Below are positions 24,882-38,399 of a stretch of DNA of 64,000 bases, in pieces. Both the position numbers and the translations under genes were made by a program. The notes beneath the pieces are model-generated. The model saw only the letters and a program-made list of their open reading frames with translations, did no database searches and was not told the origin of the DNA. Numbering within the stretch: the stretch's first letter is position 1; each line of letters starts with the position of its first letter. The stretch comes from Rachycentron canadum (taxonomy: Eukaryota; Chordata; Actinopteri; Carangiformes; Rachycentridae): NCBI GenBank assembly GCA_038496675.1, contig CM076660.1, forward strand, positions 16,262,750 to 16,326,749. Direction: 5' to 3'.

Positions 24882-24966
24882 ATGTGTCGAAGACGAGACT
24901 GTCAATTAAAGAGCCTCTTCACGGTTTTGGTTCTTGCTGCTGCCGTTGTCGAAACGCACGGACAAG
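24882..24966 (+). CDS. first coding exon of a secreted or type I membrane protein (signal peptide)
   Basis: The ATG at 24882 is the first ATG in this frame after upstream stops, with G at -3. The exon encodes 28 residues plus one base: a basic start MCRRRDCQLKS, a hydrophobic core LFTVLVLAAAVV and a polar end ETHGQ. This is a typical cleavable signal peptide, with cleavage probably near the exon end. The exon ends CAAG followed by GTAAGA, a near-perfect donor, leaving a phase-1 junction whose next codon starts with G. Phase-1 junctions after the signal peptide are usual for receptors and adhesion proteins built of CUB, sushi, Ig, MAM or EGF-receptor L domains. ERBB4, CSMD and R2B receptor phosphatases all fit, and none can be chosen on 28 residues. 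No second exon is seen in the remaining 39 kb. Confidence 0.72.
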
Positions 24967-25421
24967 GTAAGAACTTGGGTCTTGCGGGGACTTTGTGGGG
25001 ATTGTTCCGTGTACTTCCCTCTGTACAACTATACAAGGCGGAGGTAGAGCTGAATTGCTGGGCATTGGCACCGGGTTCACGTCTCTCGTCTCTACAAATG
25101 TGCATGTAGCGGTGTGAAGAAAATGCTCAGAAACTAACAAAGTTTACAATGTGAAAATCTTACAATGTGCGAGAAACGACAAAATTGCAAGTTTAAAAGT
25201 TGTAGACCACAAAGATGCTTCTATTAATCATCTTTACACATTTTAAACTTATGACTTCTACAAAACTTCAGACACAACTCAATTATTAAATGAGAAGCCA
25301 GCAGGAAATAAAGGGGGATCCATGGTATGGCTCAATTAAAATGTGTTTACCAGTCAGTTACATAACAGTTCACTGTCAGCCACAACTTACAGAACCTCTT
25401 CGGATTGCTCCAACTGCATGT

Positions 25422-25467
25422 ACACACAGGCACACACACACAGGCACACACACACAAACACACACAT
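25422..25467. repeat. (CA)n microsatellite, interrupted
   Basis: CA repeat with AGG interruptions, about 460 bases into the intron. Confidence 0.92.
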
Positions 25468-27873
25468 AAATTTGGCCACAGATACAGCATGAAAACAACT
25501 CCAGGACAAAATAAAATTAGGCAAAATATCCAAACTACAAATGTTTATAAAAGACAGTCAACCTGATGTCATAATTTTCCCAGTGAATTCCTCATCTCTT
25601 TGTTGGACCCTGGCATAAACAGTCAGGAAGTGACTTGTTTGGGCACTGAGGTCTGTGTGACAGACGGCGCTCGGTAATAAGACTGTAATCCTCAGGAATT
25701 GCTGAAGATTATTGACCAAGCTGTTTGACACAGTTGAGTGCTTGTGTAGGAAGCAGCGACCGATCCATGCACAGTGGCCTTGTCCTAATTATTTCTCTAT
25801 TGTGCGCCTCTGCCCTCTCTTCATCATTATGTGTATGCTTTCTGTGTCTCAACTTGTCTTCACAGTTTTACAATCACTGTCCCTTTTTATCCCCGTGGTG
25901 GTGTATCGCTTATTTGTCAAGGTAATGGACACAGACACGAGCCCCCTTCAGTGTAATGCATGCAGATACAGTTCGTCCACTATGCTGGACATGAGTAATG
26001 ACTTATAAATCAGGTGAATAAAATATCATGCAATGTGCAGAGTGTACTACCCTGGACTTATTTATCTGAGCAGGTTTAAATCTCAGTAAAAAATAAGTAT
26101 TTGTACATTTTGACAGTTTGTCTGTAAACAGGACAGAGAACACATATGGTATCATCAATCCATTGCGATACACAATATTATAACACACTCCTTTATAGCA
26201 TGAGGTCATATAAATGTCAGTAGACTGAATGGCTTTCCACAACCTCCTTTGATGAAACAGCTTTCTGTTTCATTTTGAAAATGCGCACATTCATGAGGAC
26301 CGAGTGATTACTAAACAATGCAATAACTGTGAAAATGAATTCATACCGCATGGGCCGTTTCAGTCATTACATCTCAGCCTATCCAAAACCACGGTGCAAT
26401 TCTGGACGAGTGCTGGAAACGATACTTTACACTGTCAACGAAACATCTACTGATTGAATATCTAGTGGAGGAAAGGTACTGCATTGCTTCACTACAGAGT
26501 TTCAGCACCTCGTGTGAGCAAGGTGCAAAACCTAACCTATATAACCTAACACCCCACAAGACAGTTGATGTTGTTTAAATGTTTCATTAATTTATTTGAA
26601 TTAACACACACACTGAGCAGTGGAGCACTGTCAAGTAGTGCTTGGTTGAGATGTATGTTTTCACATATCCCGTGAACACACCTGCACAATTCACTCACGG
26701 CTCAAAACCCTAGGGAGAGGAAAAAGTGCACAGCGCACTATTTTTGTAGCAAACTAAAAATTTTCCATTAGTGAATTCTCTGCTGTTGCTTAGCCAGCAA
26801 ATGTTCATCTCTTTGTAAATCCTCCAAGGTGGGCCATTTCAATTTTTCATTCTCATGGGTTTGATGTTTTGCTGTTGTCAGAAGTTTCCAATGTGTATAC
26901 ATCCACGGGAGTGAGTGAAGTTTAGGTTTAGACGACGTCTTGATTTCTCATTTGTGGCATAGCCTGTTGTCAAGAACCTGCGTCAGTCTGTTACCTAGCA
27001 GGGAATACAAACACACATCTATCACCACTGTCATGGGCACAAGAACAGAGGCATCCTTCTTTCCCCATGTATGGTGAGCATATAATTTTGTAAAGAAAAA
27101 TGTCTTTTCCAGTTAATCATTTTCATTATAATTGCAGCTTCATATGGTTCTCAAAAGTACAAGGATTATTTTTTTCATTCATGTTGCATTGTTTCTTACA
27201 CTTGCTATTTGCAGTGCAAGATCAGGCTGTTATTCAGGATTTCACACGTTGAAAGTTAACAGTACATCAATAGTAACTCATGTACACTCATTTATAATAG
27301 CTGATTATGTGTTTGTGTATGTGCTGCGCAACTGAAGTATTCAGGCACTGTGGATTTTTTAAAACAATGCCCTGAACCGTGTGTTGTCACTATGGTAGAA
27401 ACATTGCATGACTAAAACATCACCTTGCTTGAACTGTTTTAATTTGCTTTCTTTGTGTGAATTCATGGGAGATTATATTGGTTCCAAACTTTTAATGCCT
27501 TTAAAGTCAGAAAAATTGTACAAGCAGGTAGATTAAATATGCTATAGGTATTGCAGAGAGTAATATTTCACAATGGTCAAATTAGCAAGAACATTTACAA
27601 GGCAAATGGAAACGTAAGCAGGCAAAAAAAAATTACCTAATTAATAAATAAAAAAAATAAAAAATCTTAGGACTGTAGGCAAGTCTATGGTTATGACAAA
27701 TAGCATTGCTTTGTAATTGCATTTTGGTCAAGCCTTTGATCCTTTATTTTTCCACATTAATAAGAGTAGGTTGTTTAGGGAGAGAGAGAGAAAAAGAGAA
27801 GAAAAAAAACAGAAGCAGGATGATTAAAAGTCTGATCCAAACCTCTCAGGTCTTCATGCACAACTTTAACTGC

Positions 27874-27919
27874 AAAAATAAAAAAAAATAAAAATTAAAA
27901 AATTAAATAAAAATAAATC
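27874..27919. repeat. A-rich AAAT low-complexity stretch
   Basis: Imperfect AAAAT/AAATAAA units with several A runs. Confidence 0.8.
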
Positions 27920-28725
27920 AGACAACCCCTAAATCTCACCCACACGCTTTTCACGAGGCAATTTCATTTAGTTCGTCCTCCAGCCATTTATGTTTTCTGG
28001 TCGTAGTGACTCAGTAGTTCCCAGTGGAGTTTGCATGGTTTCCTTCCTCTACATTCATTTGGGTTTCTTTACCATCCTAAAGGCAAACAGGTCATGTGGT
28101 TTGCGAGTCCATCTAAATCATATTAAACCTTTTGTCCTGTGATTGAATGGCAGCTTGTCCTGTAAGATTGAATCTACCTCACATTAAATATGGGTGAATT
28201 TAAAAAAATTGTTCATTAATAATATATTTGAATTCAATAAAAACAGTGTTTACTTCATTAGAATTTAAATGTGACTTGGTGAAGTATTGTGTGTGTGTGG
28301 AGTGATTAACAGAGAGGCCCATGCACAACAACCAGCGGCTATGTTTTGAGGATGTGATTTCCAAATTGCAACGAGTCATACTTACTGTGTGAGAATGCTA
28401 CAGGCCTTTAATCATCTCACTGCAAATCTCTGAGGGACAAAGTGACAGAAGTTTTTATGAACATTAACTTCCATAGACAACCAGAAGGCAACAGCTTGAA
28501 CCTGTCATGGGCAGTATCAGTCAAATTTATACTCTGTGTAAAGCATGTTACCAGAAGTCGCTGTTCCTTGTACAGCCAGATTCTATGTTAGAAATACTGC
28601 TGCTGATTAGACATCTTCTTATCCATGTTAAAAATCAGTGCGTTGAACTTACATTTACTTACAAATATTTATTTTCTGCTTTTACCCATTCATTCTAAAC
28701 AAATATTATAATTAGCACATCTTAT

Positions 28726-28742
28726 TAAAAAAAAAAAAAAAA
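28726..28742. repeat. poly(A) run
   Basis: About 16 consecutive A. Confidence 0.85.
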
Positions 28743-29799
28743 GCCCTGACAGATATTTAATAGTTAATCATGCATCCATTCAGTGTGGAGAGTTTTCTTT
28801 GGCCCTAGTGAGGCACTTGGAGCTTTACACAACTTAATGACATTCAGCCAAGCCTATTATCTTTATGCTTACACATTTATCTCCGCCTGTTAACAGTGAT
28901 CTGTAGTGATGTGGGAGTTGGAGAAAGAGATGTTTTATGTATCCAAAAGCTCATTAATTTAAGTTATGCTCTCCTCCTGGTTGACAGAGCTCTCCCTGAA
29001 ATGCCACTATTGCTTTTAAGAATGTGTTGGAACTGTTATGATGTGGATGTGAACAATGAGTCTCTCTTTTTTCTTTAAGGTCTTTGTTGTTTGAGATCAG
29101 AAGATTATTTGTAATGACTCATATTAGATAAGACATCAGTAGATTGACAATAGATGACAAATTTATAATTATTACTTTAACATGCTCCAGTGTAGATTGT
29201 ATCAAACTGTGATTTAGCACCCAGTTCACATGGAAACAGAAACATTTCTGCTTGTCTTCTCATCTGTGACCCTAAATTTTTATTTAAGTCTGAAGGTTAA
29301 TATCAGTAGAAGAGTGTACTGAATCTGCAGCCCTGACAGCGATTGAGATACTGAACTGAAAAGGATGAAGTAACATTTCCATGCATATTTCTAGCTTTTG
29401 TATTAACACCTGTTACCACTACAGTGGTTGAATGACACACATTTTGTATTTCAAACTAGCATTTTAGTGTGTGTTCATCCAGCTCAATTGAAAATCTCTG
29501 TTTGTCTCGCCAGCATTAGAGGTTACAATGCTAGTTTTCTGTTTTCCAGAGTTAGCAATGTTATTCACATTCACACATATTCATGAAATTTCCCAGGACC
29601 GTGTTGTGCTAGAAAAAATCCTAACATCCCATAATTCTAGGGGAGGTAACAGAAATCATTCACCACCTGTTTGTTGGATTGCCGGTGATTAACTTCATCA
29701 AGGGCTATTCAGCATCTGTGTGCTGTCATAATTAGTTTAACTTTCCCAAGGCCTGTCAATGGTAAATGAGAGTCATTATGCCAGAATGCCCCTCTTCAA

Positions 29800-29985
29800 G
29801 GCTTGGTGCCTGCCTGCCACAGCCCCTCTCTGTGCCTGTCGTGGTCTCTTTCACTGCCTCCTAGGTGGAGCTCACAGCTTGGCTGAATGCGACTCATTTT
29901 AAACTCTTCATGTGCAAATGCCTCTCTCGCTCCGAGAGAGTGTTCTATGCATCCTAATTTGAGTCATTGCCTCATATATTTTCTT
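29800..29985. promoter_or_regulatory. candidate non-coding regulatory block with hairpin
   Basis: Mid-GC, low-repeat block. It contains a perfect 8-bp inverted repeat, CTCTCTCG at 29922-29929 and CGAGAGAG at 29933-29940, with a 3-base loop. Octamer-like ATGCAAAT and AP-1-like TGAGTCA appear only in near-match form (GTGCAAATG, TGAGTCATT). It is proposed from composition and motif density only. Confidence 0.18.
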
Positions 29986-30461
29986 AGTTAAAACTGTGGA
30001 GCTTTATTTGTTGGAGGAAAGAGAGAGTATTTTTGCAAGGATCCTTTTGGATTTCATCACTGTTTTTCTTGGATTGGTTCGCCAACAGCTGGTTTTTCAC
30101 CCTATAGAAAGTAAACCCTGGTGCTCTCACTAAATCTGGCTATACTTCATCTAAATCTTGAAGAAGACTACAGTTTAATTTTAACATGACTGGACACATG
30201 GTTAATTTTTTTCCCCCATATTTTTACTATTTGGTCAAAAAGCTGCATCATCGTTAAATAATGGAGCATTCAGACATGATGGATGAATACGTAAATTTTT
30301 CATATACTTTACATTTTACCATGTTAAGTAGCATAATGTCATTAGCTCAATTAATAATATGCATTTGTCTTTCTCCTTAGATTCATACATTTATACCTGT
30401 AATTTGCTTGAGTAGCCTATAAGGAAAACACTAATAGATAATACCAACACATCAGACTCAC

Positions 30462-30528
30462 AATGTACTCCTGTGTTAATTACAGTGCGAACTACTTGGC
30501 CATTAAGCAATTGAGCTACAGACCTAGT
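30462..30528 (-). mobile_element. possible tRNA-derived SINE head, diverged
   Basis: The minus strand reads CTGTAGCTCAATTG, close to a Pol III A box (TRGCNNAGYNGG), and about 43 bases later ATTGTGAGTCTG, a weak B box. The spacing suits a tRNA-like head. It is not an intact tRNA gene because the arms do not pair and the B box is degenerate. Confidence 0.35.
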
Positions 30529-30766
30529 ACCAGAATATTACAAGCACCTAACACAGTCACTTTTAATTCCTGCACATAGAAATGACTCACAGATATACAG
30601 AGAGAATGCACCAACCAAAATATAATGATTATAGAGCTAACAGCATAAAGTAATTTGCCTTGGTACATTTACTTTTGTAACATTTAGCCTACATTCACAA
30701 CCCAGGTAAATTAGAGCAGTACTGAAGTATAGAGCTTTAGAGAATTGTGCAATAAAGCAGTCAGGG

Positions 30767-30837
<71 letters not shown>
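30767..30837. repeat. poly(A) followed by (AT)n
   Basis: About 29 A followed by about 20 AT units. Just upstream is GCAATAAAGCAGTCAGGG, which resembles a polyadenylation signal before a tail. The tract could mark the 3' end of a retroposed sequence whose body I cannot recognise. Confidence 0.95.
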
Positions 30838-30840
<3 letters not shown>

Positions 30841-31286
30841 GACAGTTATAGACATGAAATGGGTTCTTCTGTTTATATAATTAGGTGAGAAGTTTCCCCA
30901 ACAAGCTGTGTTTTGCCTCAACAACAATCTCCTCAGAGATTTAAAGTAACAGGTTTACAATGGAATTGTCAACATATATCCTCAGCTGAGGAGGGGTAAT
31001 TTCTCTGATCTGCTCCATTTATGAAATCTCCCTCTCAAAGCAGAGGACCATGGTAGGACATCCAGCAGGGAGACCAATGAACTCAAAAACTGTCTGGCCA
31101 ATTGATGGTGATGGGGGCGGTGGTGGGGCATCCACATTTAAATTATTCCAAGTGAAGAGTAAACCTCCAGCAAAACCCCAAATGAAGCAATGTCTACCAC
31201 TTTGTCAAGACAGTACGCCACTGGCTTACTTTCCACCTGCTTTGCCTTTGGCCTTGCGCCTTATCGATCCTACCAGTCGTCTACTG

Positions 31287-31304
31287 AAAAAAAAAAAAAA
31301 AAAA
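31287..31304. repeat. poly(A) run within GC-richer block
   Basis: About 18 A inside an otherwise GC-richer block at 31060-31650. The open frames here cross this run as poly-Lys and are not credible genes. Confidence 0.85.
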
Positions 31305-32610
31305 CAGTCGGCATGGAAGCCTCCCCGAGGCCAAGCCTCCCTTCCGCACCTTTCACGCTCTGCCTGGCCGTGTACACACCTCCCTAATCAGCACTGGCGT
31401 GTTTTGCGGCTGCACTGGGGATGGCTCTCTGAAACGATTAGGCCTGGGGACAGCTCCAGCTCTCTTCCCCTCTTCTCCACGCCAGATCCCATCTAGAAAG
31501 CATTTCATCTGTGGCACTGGAAAGGCTTATGTTGGGCTGGAGAGTGCTGTGTGGAAAGCAGCAGGTAATAGGCTGTGTAATGTGTTTGGGGGAGTAGTTT
31601 TAGTATTCACAGTTAGTGCTGACCTCTGGCAGGCTGAGCCACCCCCACAGTAATTTCCTCTGAAAAGATGTAATTGAATTCATCAGGATGAGTAAACATA
31701 TTATAAGTAGCAGAGAAAGATAACAATGTTGTGGATAGATCAAGGAAGGGGATACTAGCTCCACTAGTAATTGAAAATAACCAAAGACAAACACAAGCAA
31801 AGAAAGTGTGCAAGACGCTGGGGAAAGTTGCAGCCCATTTGCTTTTCATTTACACGTGTCACATGTTGATTTTATTTTCAATGATGCACAATTTAACAAA
31901 TTCATTAGAACATAATCAAAACAAATTTGATACTTGCACTGGAAATCACATCCCTGCCTATAAGTCAGTGGCTAAAATAAAGCAGAGTATCACAGGCAAA
32001 CATCCCTTCCCAGGCATTTTGTACAGCTGATGTCTTCAGTACTAGCAATACAGACACAGAGGGCTGTGACTGTGAGTCCCGTTCTCTGTAGTGAGATGTA
32101 TTGAAGCGATGTCCCAGAGGACCTTGTGTATAATTTAGAGGTTCTAACATCGACCGCCATCTTCAAAATATCGAACATTTTAAGTCCAAGCAACTGCCGG
32201 GTGGCCAGGCAATTGTATGTCAGTTATAAAGGCAGTCCTCTGCCTCTGCTTCTCTCCTGGTAACAGAGCGCCAGCTCATTGTGGCCGTTCTCATCTGTCA
32301 GAGCAGTGAGCAGCCTTTAAAAACGAAGCTCGCCTGTAAGAATGGACTACTTAGCAGGGAACAGCTGGAGCTCTGTTGGACCACGTCATTGATTGCAGGA
32401 CTTCAGCTTTTAGTGGTAAAAAGCTGGTCTGTGCATTTCTGACATTTCTTTCAGATTGTGTGTGAATAGAAGTGATGTTCAGCAGCTTCCTATTGATAGA
32501 GGCAAAGCTTTGTGAACCAGACAATACCTTTGACAGGAACATAATGTAACCATATCACTTAATTTATGTTTACATTTTTTTGCTTTGTAAAATAAATGAA
32601 GCATGACATC

Positions 32611-32856
32611 TCAAATACCTGAAGTGTTGGATGGATTGCTGTGAAATTTGGTACAGATAGTTATGGTCCCACTAAAACCTGCTGATTTTGTGAATTCTCC
32701 TCCTGCCACCATGCGGTTATTGTATTTTTTCGTGAAATGTGTAGAGACCTTAATGATTTTGGAATCTACTGGCTAGTGCCATTTTGAGGTTGTGGTTTTG
32801 ATTGAACTACCTTGACAGTGATTAGATGGATTACCACTAAATATGCCACAGAAATG
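32611..32856. repeat. fish interspersed repeat with two tandem units
   Basis: Contains TGGATGGATTGCTGTGAAAT with TTGGTACA just after it, and about 195 bases later the diverged second copy TTAGATGGATTACCACTAAAT. Between them lie CCACCATGCGGTT and TTGAGGTTGTGGTTTTGA. This arrangement is a repeat I have often seen in ray-finned fish genomes, where the unit reads like GGATGGATTGCCATGAAATT followed by TGGTACA. I cannot name its class with confidence. It is well diverged, so old. Confidence 0.6.
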
Positions 32857-35800
32857 ATTAATAACTTTATTATGATTGCTTTTTTTTTTTCTCAATTTCT
32901 CCAATTCTTTTGGTTTTCAGCAAATACCTGCAGATGTTAAGACATTTCGGCCTCAAACGTATTTCGTAACTAAACTTATTGGTATAGAGTTAGGGTTAGA
33001 GCATTACAGAGAATATTTCCATGCCAATTATAACATTTTGTGCAAAGAACCACTACATTACCAGAGACTCTCTGTGTCCTTTTCTCTGGAGTTGCCTGTC
33101 AATATGTTTATCTTTTAAGGAGAGAGCTGAGAGTGAAGAGACCTGAACCCAAATGTGTCTTTCATGATTCAACCGACCTGCATCAAAGAGGAAAGCAGAG
33201 ACATTTAATGATAGGTTTGAAGGAACTTTTGCTTTCATTCATTCCCTTTAGCTTCTCTGAATTTGTCTTTTAAAGCACCAAATGATGTTATTTGGCATCA
33301 CCATTGTGTGGAAGATCATAAATTGGTAAGTGTTAGAAGTAATTTAGATATCCTTGCTTGAGAGAAGAGTTCAACAACTAAAAACATGTCACTGTGAAAA
33401 ACAAATAAGAATTAGTTAACATCCTGATACCATTTAAAAAAGGCCTGGAAAAATCTCTATCATTTAACTGCTTATGATTCTGGCTTTTACCTAGCATTTA
33501 ATGTGAGACCACTATGTTTGCCTGGAAATAGATGTGTATTAGATGAATGCGCGTGTGTGTGCGTGCATATTGTTAGGCTGATGCTCTTGGTTACCTTGTA
33601 GTTGTTTTTGGCTGATTTGCTGATGCCTGTAGGCCCACGCATTCACAGAGCATGATATATTTAAATGAACTAAATAGATTATTATTCATGCATTACACGT
33701 TGCTGATATCTGTAATCACCCTTCTTTCTTCCTTTAATTGAATAAAAGGTTTTATGACCTCCTCTGAGCTCAAAACATCACTGAAAGATCAAACACAAAA
33801 AGCACTAAATACATTGAATATACTCCTTACTTTGACTATTTCATGCTGTTTTATTAGTGGTTTGTTTTATAGTTTATAATGCCGTGCCATTACAGTTGCC
33901 TTACATTTAAAAATCTTTAATTGACTCCTCATTTAACCCAGAGATCATTTTAAAACATAGCTTGGCAGCTTTGGGGAGGCGCACATATTCAGTCTGGGAA
34001 GCCTGGCTGTGTACTGTATATGATTATATCTGAATTATAAATGCAAACAGAGAAAAACAATTGAGTTTTAAAGTTAGAGTTAAAGCCCGGACCATTTACA
34101 CAGTGTGGCCATGGTAAACCGAACTACTCAGTAAGAGAGTGGCTGGGACATTAATGTTAACATCCTTCCTCCACCAGTCAATCTTCAGTGGTAAATTTGA
34201 AGCAAATTTACCGTAATCTAAATAACATCACACTCAAATAACCATCATGCTCTTATGTTGACGTGTTTATGGCCATAATACTAATTAATAAAGGATTATA
34301 TCTCACATCAAACACATAAATAGCAATTCCCCAGCTGGAAAAAGACGACATACCTCAATCTGTCCCAGCAGACTTTACTGTACTGTGGGGTAGACTCTGT
34401 GAAAGAGAAACAAACCAGCTGTGAGTCAACCGTACTAACCGCCGTGGCACGCTGTGGTATTTTAGAAATGCACTTGCAATTTCGAAGGATGTAGGATTGT
34501 CTCTTTTTCCCTCTTGCTACATTTCACCTCTATCCTTGCAACACATAATACATAAATAGCAAACATTTCCTTGCCCTGAGAAACTCTAAGTACCTACCCT
34601 TAATAGCATGTATCCTGCAATCATTATTGGTTTTAAAAAGCAGCCTGAAGAGGAACCAGATTAATTTCTTTTTTTCTTTTTCACTATTGACAAGAGTAGC
34701 ATTGTAAACACATCTCTGGCTTTAGTGTTTTTTTGTTCTGCTGCAACAAAAGAAAAAAAAAAAACAGATGTTTATCAGCTGGAAGTCTTGGGAAAAAAAA
34801 GATAAAATATTCTGTGAAAGATCTTCCTGGGGCCATTTCTTGAACAAGTGTCCATGCAGCTACCAACCACTTACATGCCTCCTGACTTTTCTTCCTATTG
34901 CTGTATTGTGCGTGAAATGTTCCGCTACATCCCGAGTTTTTCATCAGGACAAAAGGAATAAATCTGAATTCAAAATATGTGAGGACAGCTGTTGAAATAA
35001 TGACTTGGTTAGACTCTCCAGTATAGAGTGTCTGTCTCTTATTATCTCTGTACGGTGGATGGCAGCGATTAGTTGTTTCCAAAACTGTGTTTTTCTCTTC
35101 TGTTTTTTTTCACGCACATTTTTAGAAAGAGACAGAGGAACATGTACGTATCATAGATTAAAAGAGCAGAACATCTTCAATGAGATTGTAGCTGTGAGGG
35201 TCTATCCTGTGTCTTTAATGGCAAAAAAGTGCTTCAGCTTAATTAAGGTAGCAGCTTAGAAGCAATTTGACAAGGAGAGCAGAAAGGAGAGCAGAGTTAT
35301 AGAGGGAAGTAGCTGGGAATCGTTTCCACTACAATCATTTGATTTATATCAGAAGGAATGTTAGATACATAGCTTTTTATCTAGAGTTCCTTAACAGGTG
35401 CAAACCAGGAGAGCATACAAAACCCAATGTATGCAAAAAACAATAACCATTCGTCCTGAGCATCTTAAGTCATCCCAACCAGACAGGTGTCATGTTATTT
35501 TATGGCTATGGGTGTACACAATAAGGAGGATGGTTGGTAAATAGCCTGTCAATGTCAGTGACCGCATCCGCTTGAAGGTGACATGATTGTGTTTAGTTGA
35601 ACTTATTATATGCCCCTGTCAGAATAGCTTCATCCGACCAGTAAACAAATCTAGACGAGGTTTTAGCAAAGCTGTGAAAAATCTCATCACAAAAGTGCCG
35701 CGCTTGGCTCCAGTGCAATTACCTTCTGTAAATGAAGCTCAGTCTATCCTGTGAGTCGTGCACCCTCTGTGCTGGCGGTTTGCACATGCTCTCTGTCAAC

Positions 35801-38399
35801 AAAGCAGCACGGGCCTCTGTTTGGAAGGTGCGAGGCTGTTTACCTTTGTTGCTGTGTGGATTGATGAGGTGGCTGAGGCAGAGGCAGGGGCATGATGAGA
35901 ATAGTTGGGAGTATTACTGTGGAAAGAGGTGTTTCCCCTTGGAGGCGGCTAACCGAGTTTGACAAAGCTGTTTCTGCTGAGAGGCTGCAGGGACACTCTC
36001 TGGCCCAACTCCAGGAGCCCCGGCTCTGTGTGTGGATGCACATTTGAGGCAGTGATGAAAGGTAGAGCAGAGACAGGAGGGAGGAGACAGCTCCCAGTAA
36101 CATTGTTTAAGTTGTGTAAGTCAGACTATAGTGTTTTTAATGTTTTTGTTGCCTAGGGAAAAATACAAAAATTAGATAAAGCATAGTCTGACTTCCAGAG
36201 AGCTCTATCAGATCCATGTCAGGTTTGTTTCTGTGCCTCTGATTTTGTCTAAAACAGAATTACAATTTTAGATGCTGAGTGATTTTATACCAAAATAATA
36301 ACACAAAAAAGAAAAAGGGAAAAAAATCCCAATAACTTGAATGAACTTCCTCAAGGTTAACCTTTAAATCTCAGCCCAGAGATGAATACATCAGGTAAAT
36401 TACTGGCTCTTGTTGATTTCTGCCTCTGTCCTTTAGCTGCAATACATTCCATCTGTGGAATCTCTGAATCTGTCTTTTTCCTATTAGATTGTTGATCAAT
36501 TCTGTTTTAGGCATATAGGCATATAGCCATCCCTATGGCTTTTATAGGGGACAAACCACTATGTGATTTTTATGCAGCTCCAACTACCAAGGAAATTGGA
36601 TTAAACGCCCGTTGTGATTTTGGAGTCATTTTATTCCGCAGCCTTTCCTTTTATTGTCTGTATGCTCGCTCCCTGTCTCGGTATCCCCTGCCATTTATGA
36701 GGGTGCTCTTTGCTGTTTTCTTAACCTTTTTCATTAGAACAAAGTTAACTATTTTTCCTCCAATTTACTGCACTCAACTGTAAATGAAAGCAGGGACCCG
36801 AGAAAGGTTTCTAGCCAGCTGGATTTGTCACCCTATAAGCCAATAGGATTTGTGAGCTCAAATTTCATTTCACAGCACAATCCAGCCTGTCCAAACTGAT
36901 TATGAAGGCAAATATGAGGACAAATTTGAAGGCACAAGTTCAAACAGATTCTAAAGGTTTGCAAATGTTTTTCTTTTTTTTAAATATTATTTCTCACTCT
37001 ACCTGCAAAAGCTTGTGGCCAAAACAACAACGTTGTAACATTCATTACATTACACACAATTTAGTATCTTTTACAGTTAATGAACATATTAAAGTGCTAT
37101 TACAGTATTTGAAACTTTTCCACAGAGTTATGTGTTGATAATATGTCCCATCGTTGTTTTTATCTATTGAATGAAGAGATATATGAACACACTAATTCTA
37201 TCTCCTTTAATCGCATTAAAACACAAGTTCATTTATGAAGTTCGATGATGGGTCAGTATCTAATATAGCTGCCATTTATTAACTGAGCAGCCATTATCTG
37301 TATACAATAGAGAAACGTTTTGTTTTTTTTCCCCCTATATTTCATAAAGACAACCACAGCAGCAGCTAAAACTACACATAGAAGAGTATAACTGAAAAAC
37401 AATATTTAAGTGTGGCTGAGGCAAACTTTAAAGGTTGAAATATTCTTTCTCAAGAATATATCATGACCAAAACAATCCATCCCTCCTTGGTTACAGCCTG
37501 GTCTGGAGTCTTTAAACTAAAATTATTGACCAGGAGACACACTGGCAGTAGCTTAGAGGTGTCATATTCACCCTTTTCATTGACTCATGAATAGATCCTC
37601 AGAATAGAAGTGTTTTAATAGATCCCCAGGGAAAAAAAAATCTTGTTGTTTCCATGGTAATATGAGGGAGGATAGTTTGCTTGCAGAGATGAATTCCAGG
37701 AAGAAACTTTGCTTGAAATGAGGTGGATTCAGACAATGGCAAAAGTGGTACAGTAGCTTCAGTCCTTCAATTTCAACATATCATCAAGGCTGGAAAATAG
37801 ATTGGAATGAAAATAAAGATGGTCTAGCACAAAAAGAAGGATAATAATTGTTGGAATGGAGTGGCACAAGGGGATGCAACAGAAAAGGGTCAATGCACAA
37901 AGACACACACAGTCACCCATACACACTAACAGACAGATCTGCCATTAGGCAAATAGATCTGGAAAGGCACTTCAGTATGTTTGCTCTTTGTCTCGGTCCA
38001 TCTGAGGATTTGGTGAGCTCGAAGACAAACCACCCCTTGATCTGAAAGCTCAGAATCACGGAAAAGATAGATCAAAGCGGGTGCCTTCTCTCCAAGATGC
38101 TTCTGTTAGAGTCGCGAAGATTGAATGAAGGAAGGGGAGATAAAGAAGGGGAAGAGAGGGCAAAGTTTTCCTGTGTGTGCCTGTGTACTCAGTGTGTCTA
38201 ATTATGGAGGTTTTCTGGTAAATATGAAGGGTAGAAGATGGATTGGCTAAGAAGAGCCGCAGAAACCAATCCCTCTGTTTGGGTTTCATATTGCCTCTCT
38301 GTCACACAAGCATTAGGGGCCCCTCAAACACCGTGAGACAAAACAGGGCCTGGTAAAGGATGTATGCAAGTAAGGCCTTGAAAATGTTGCAACTGCCTT

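Larger units (their letters stand above)
24440..25080 (+). promoter_or_regulatory. CpG-rich promoter-proximal region
   Basis: CpG dinucleotides and GC content rise clearly here compared with the AT-rich DNA on both sides, for example around 24540-24740 and 24835-24965. The block surrounds the signal-peptide exon, as expected for a vertebrate CpG-type promoter. I see no convincing TATA box at a sensible distance, and the transcription start cannot be placed from sequence alone. Confidence 0.6.

Noticed and set aside
30462..30528. Possible functional tRNA gene on the minus strand
   Set aside because: An A-box-like motif exists but the B box is degenerate and no cloverleaf can be drawn. A decayed SINE head is more likely.
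31050..31496. 148-codon plus-strand open frame
   Set aside because: It crosses an A run as poly-Lys and has no recognisable domain. GC-richer composition explains its length.
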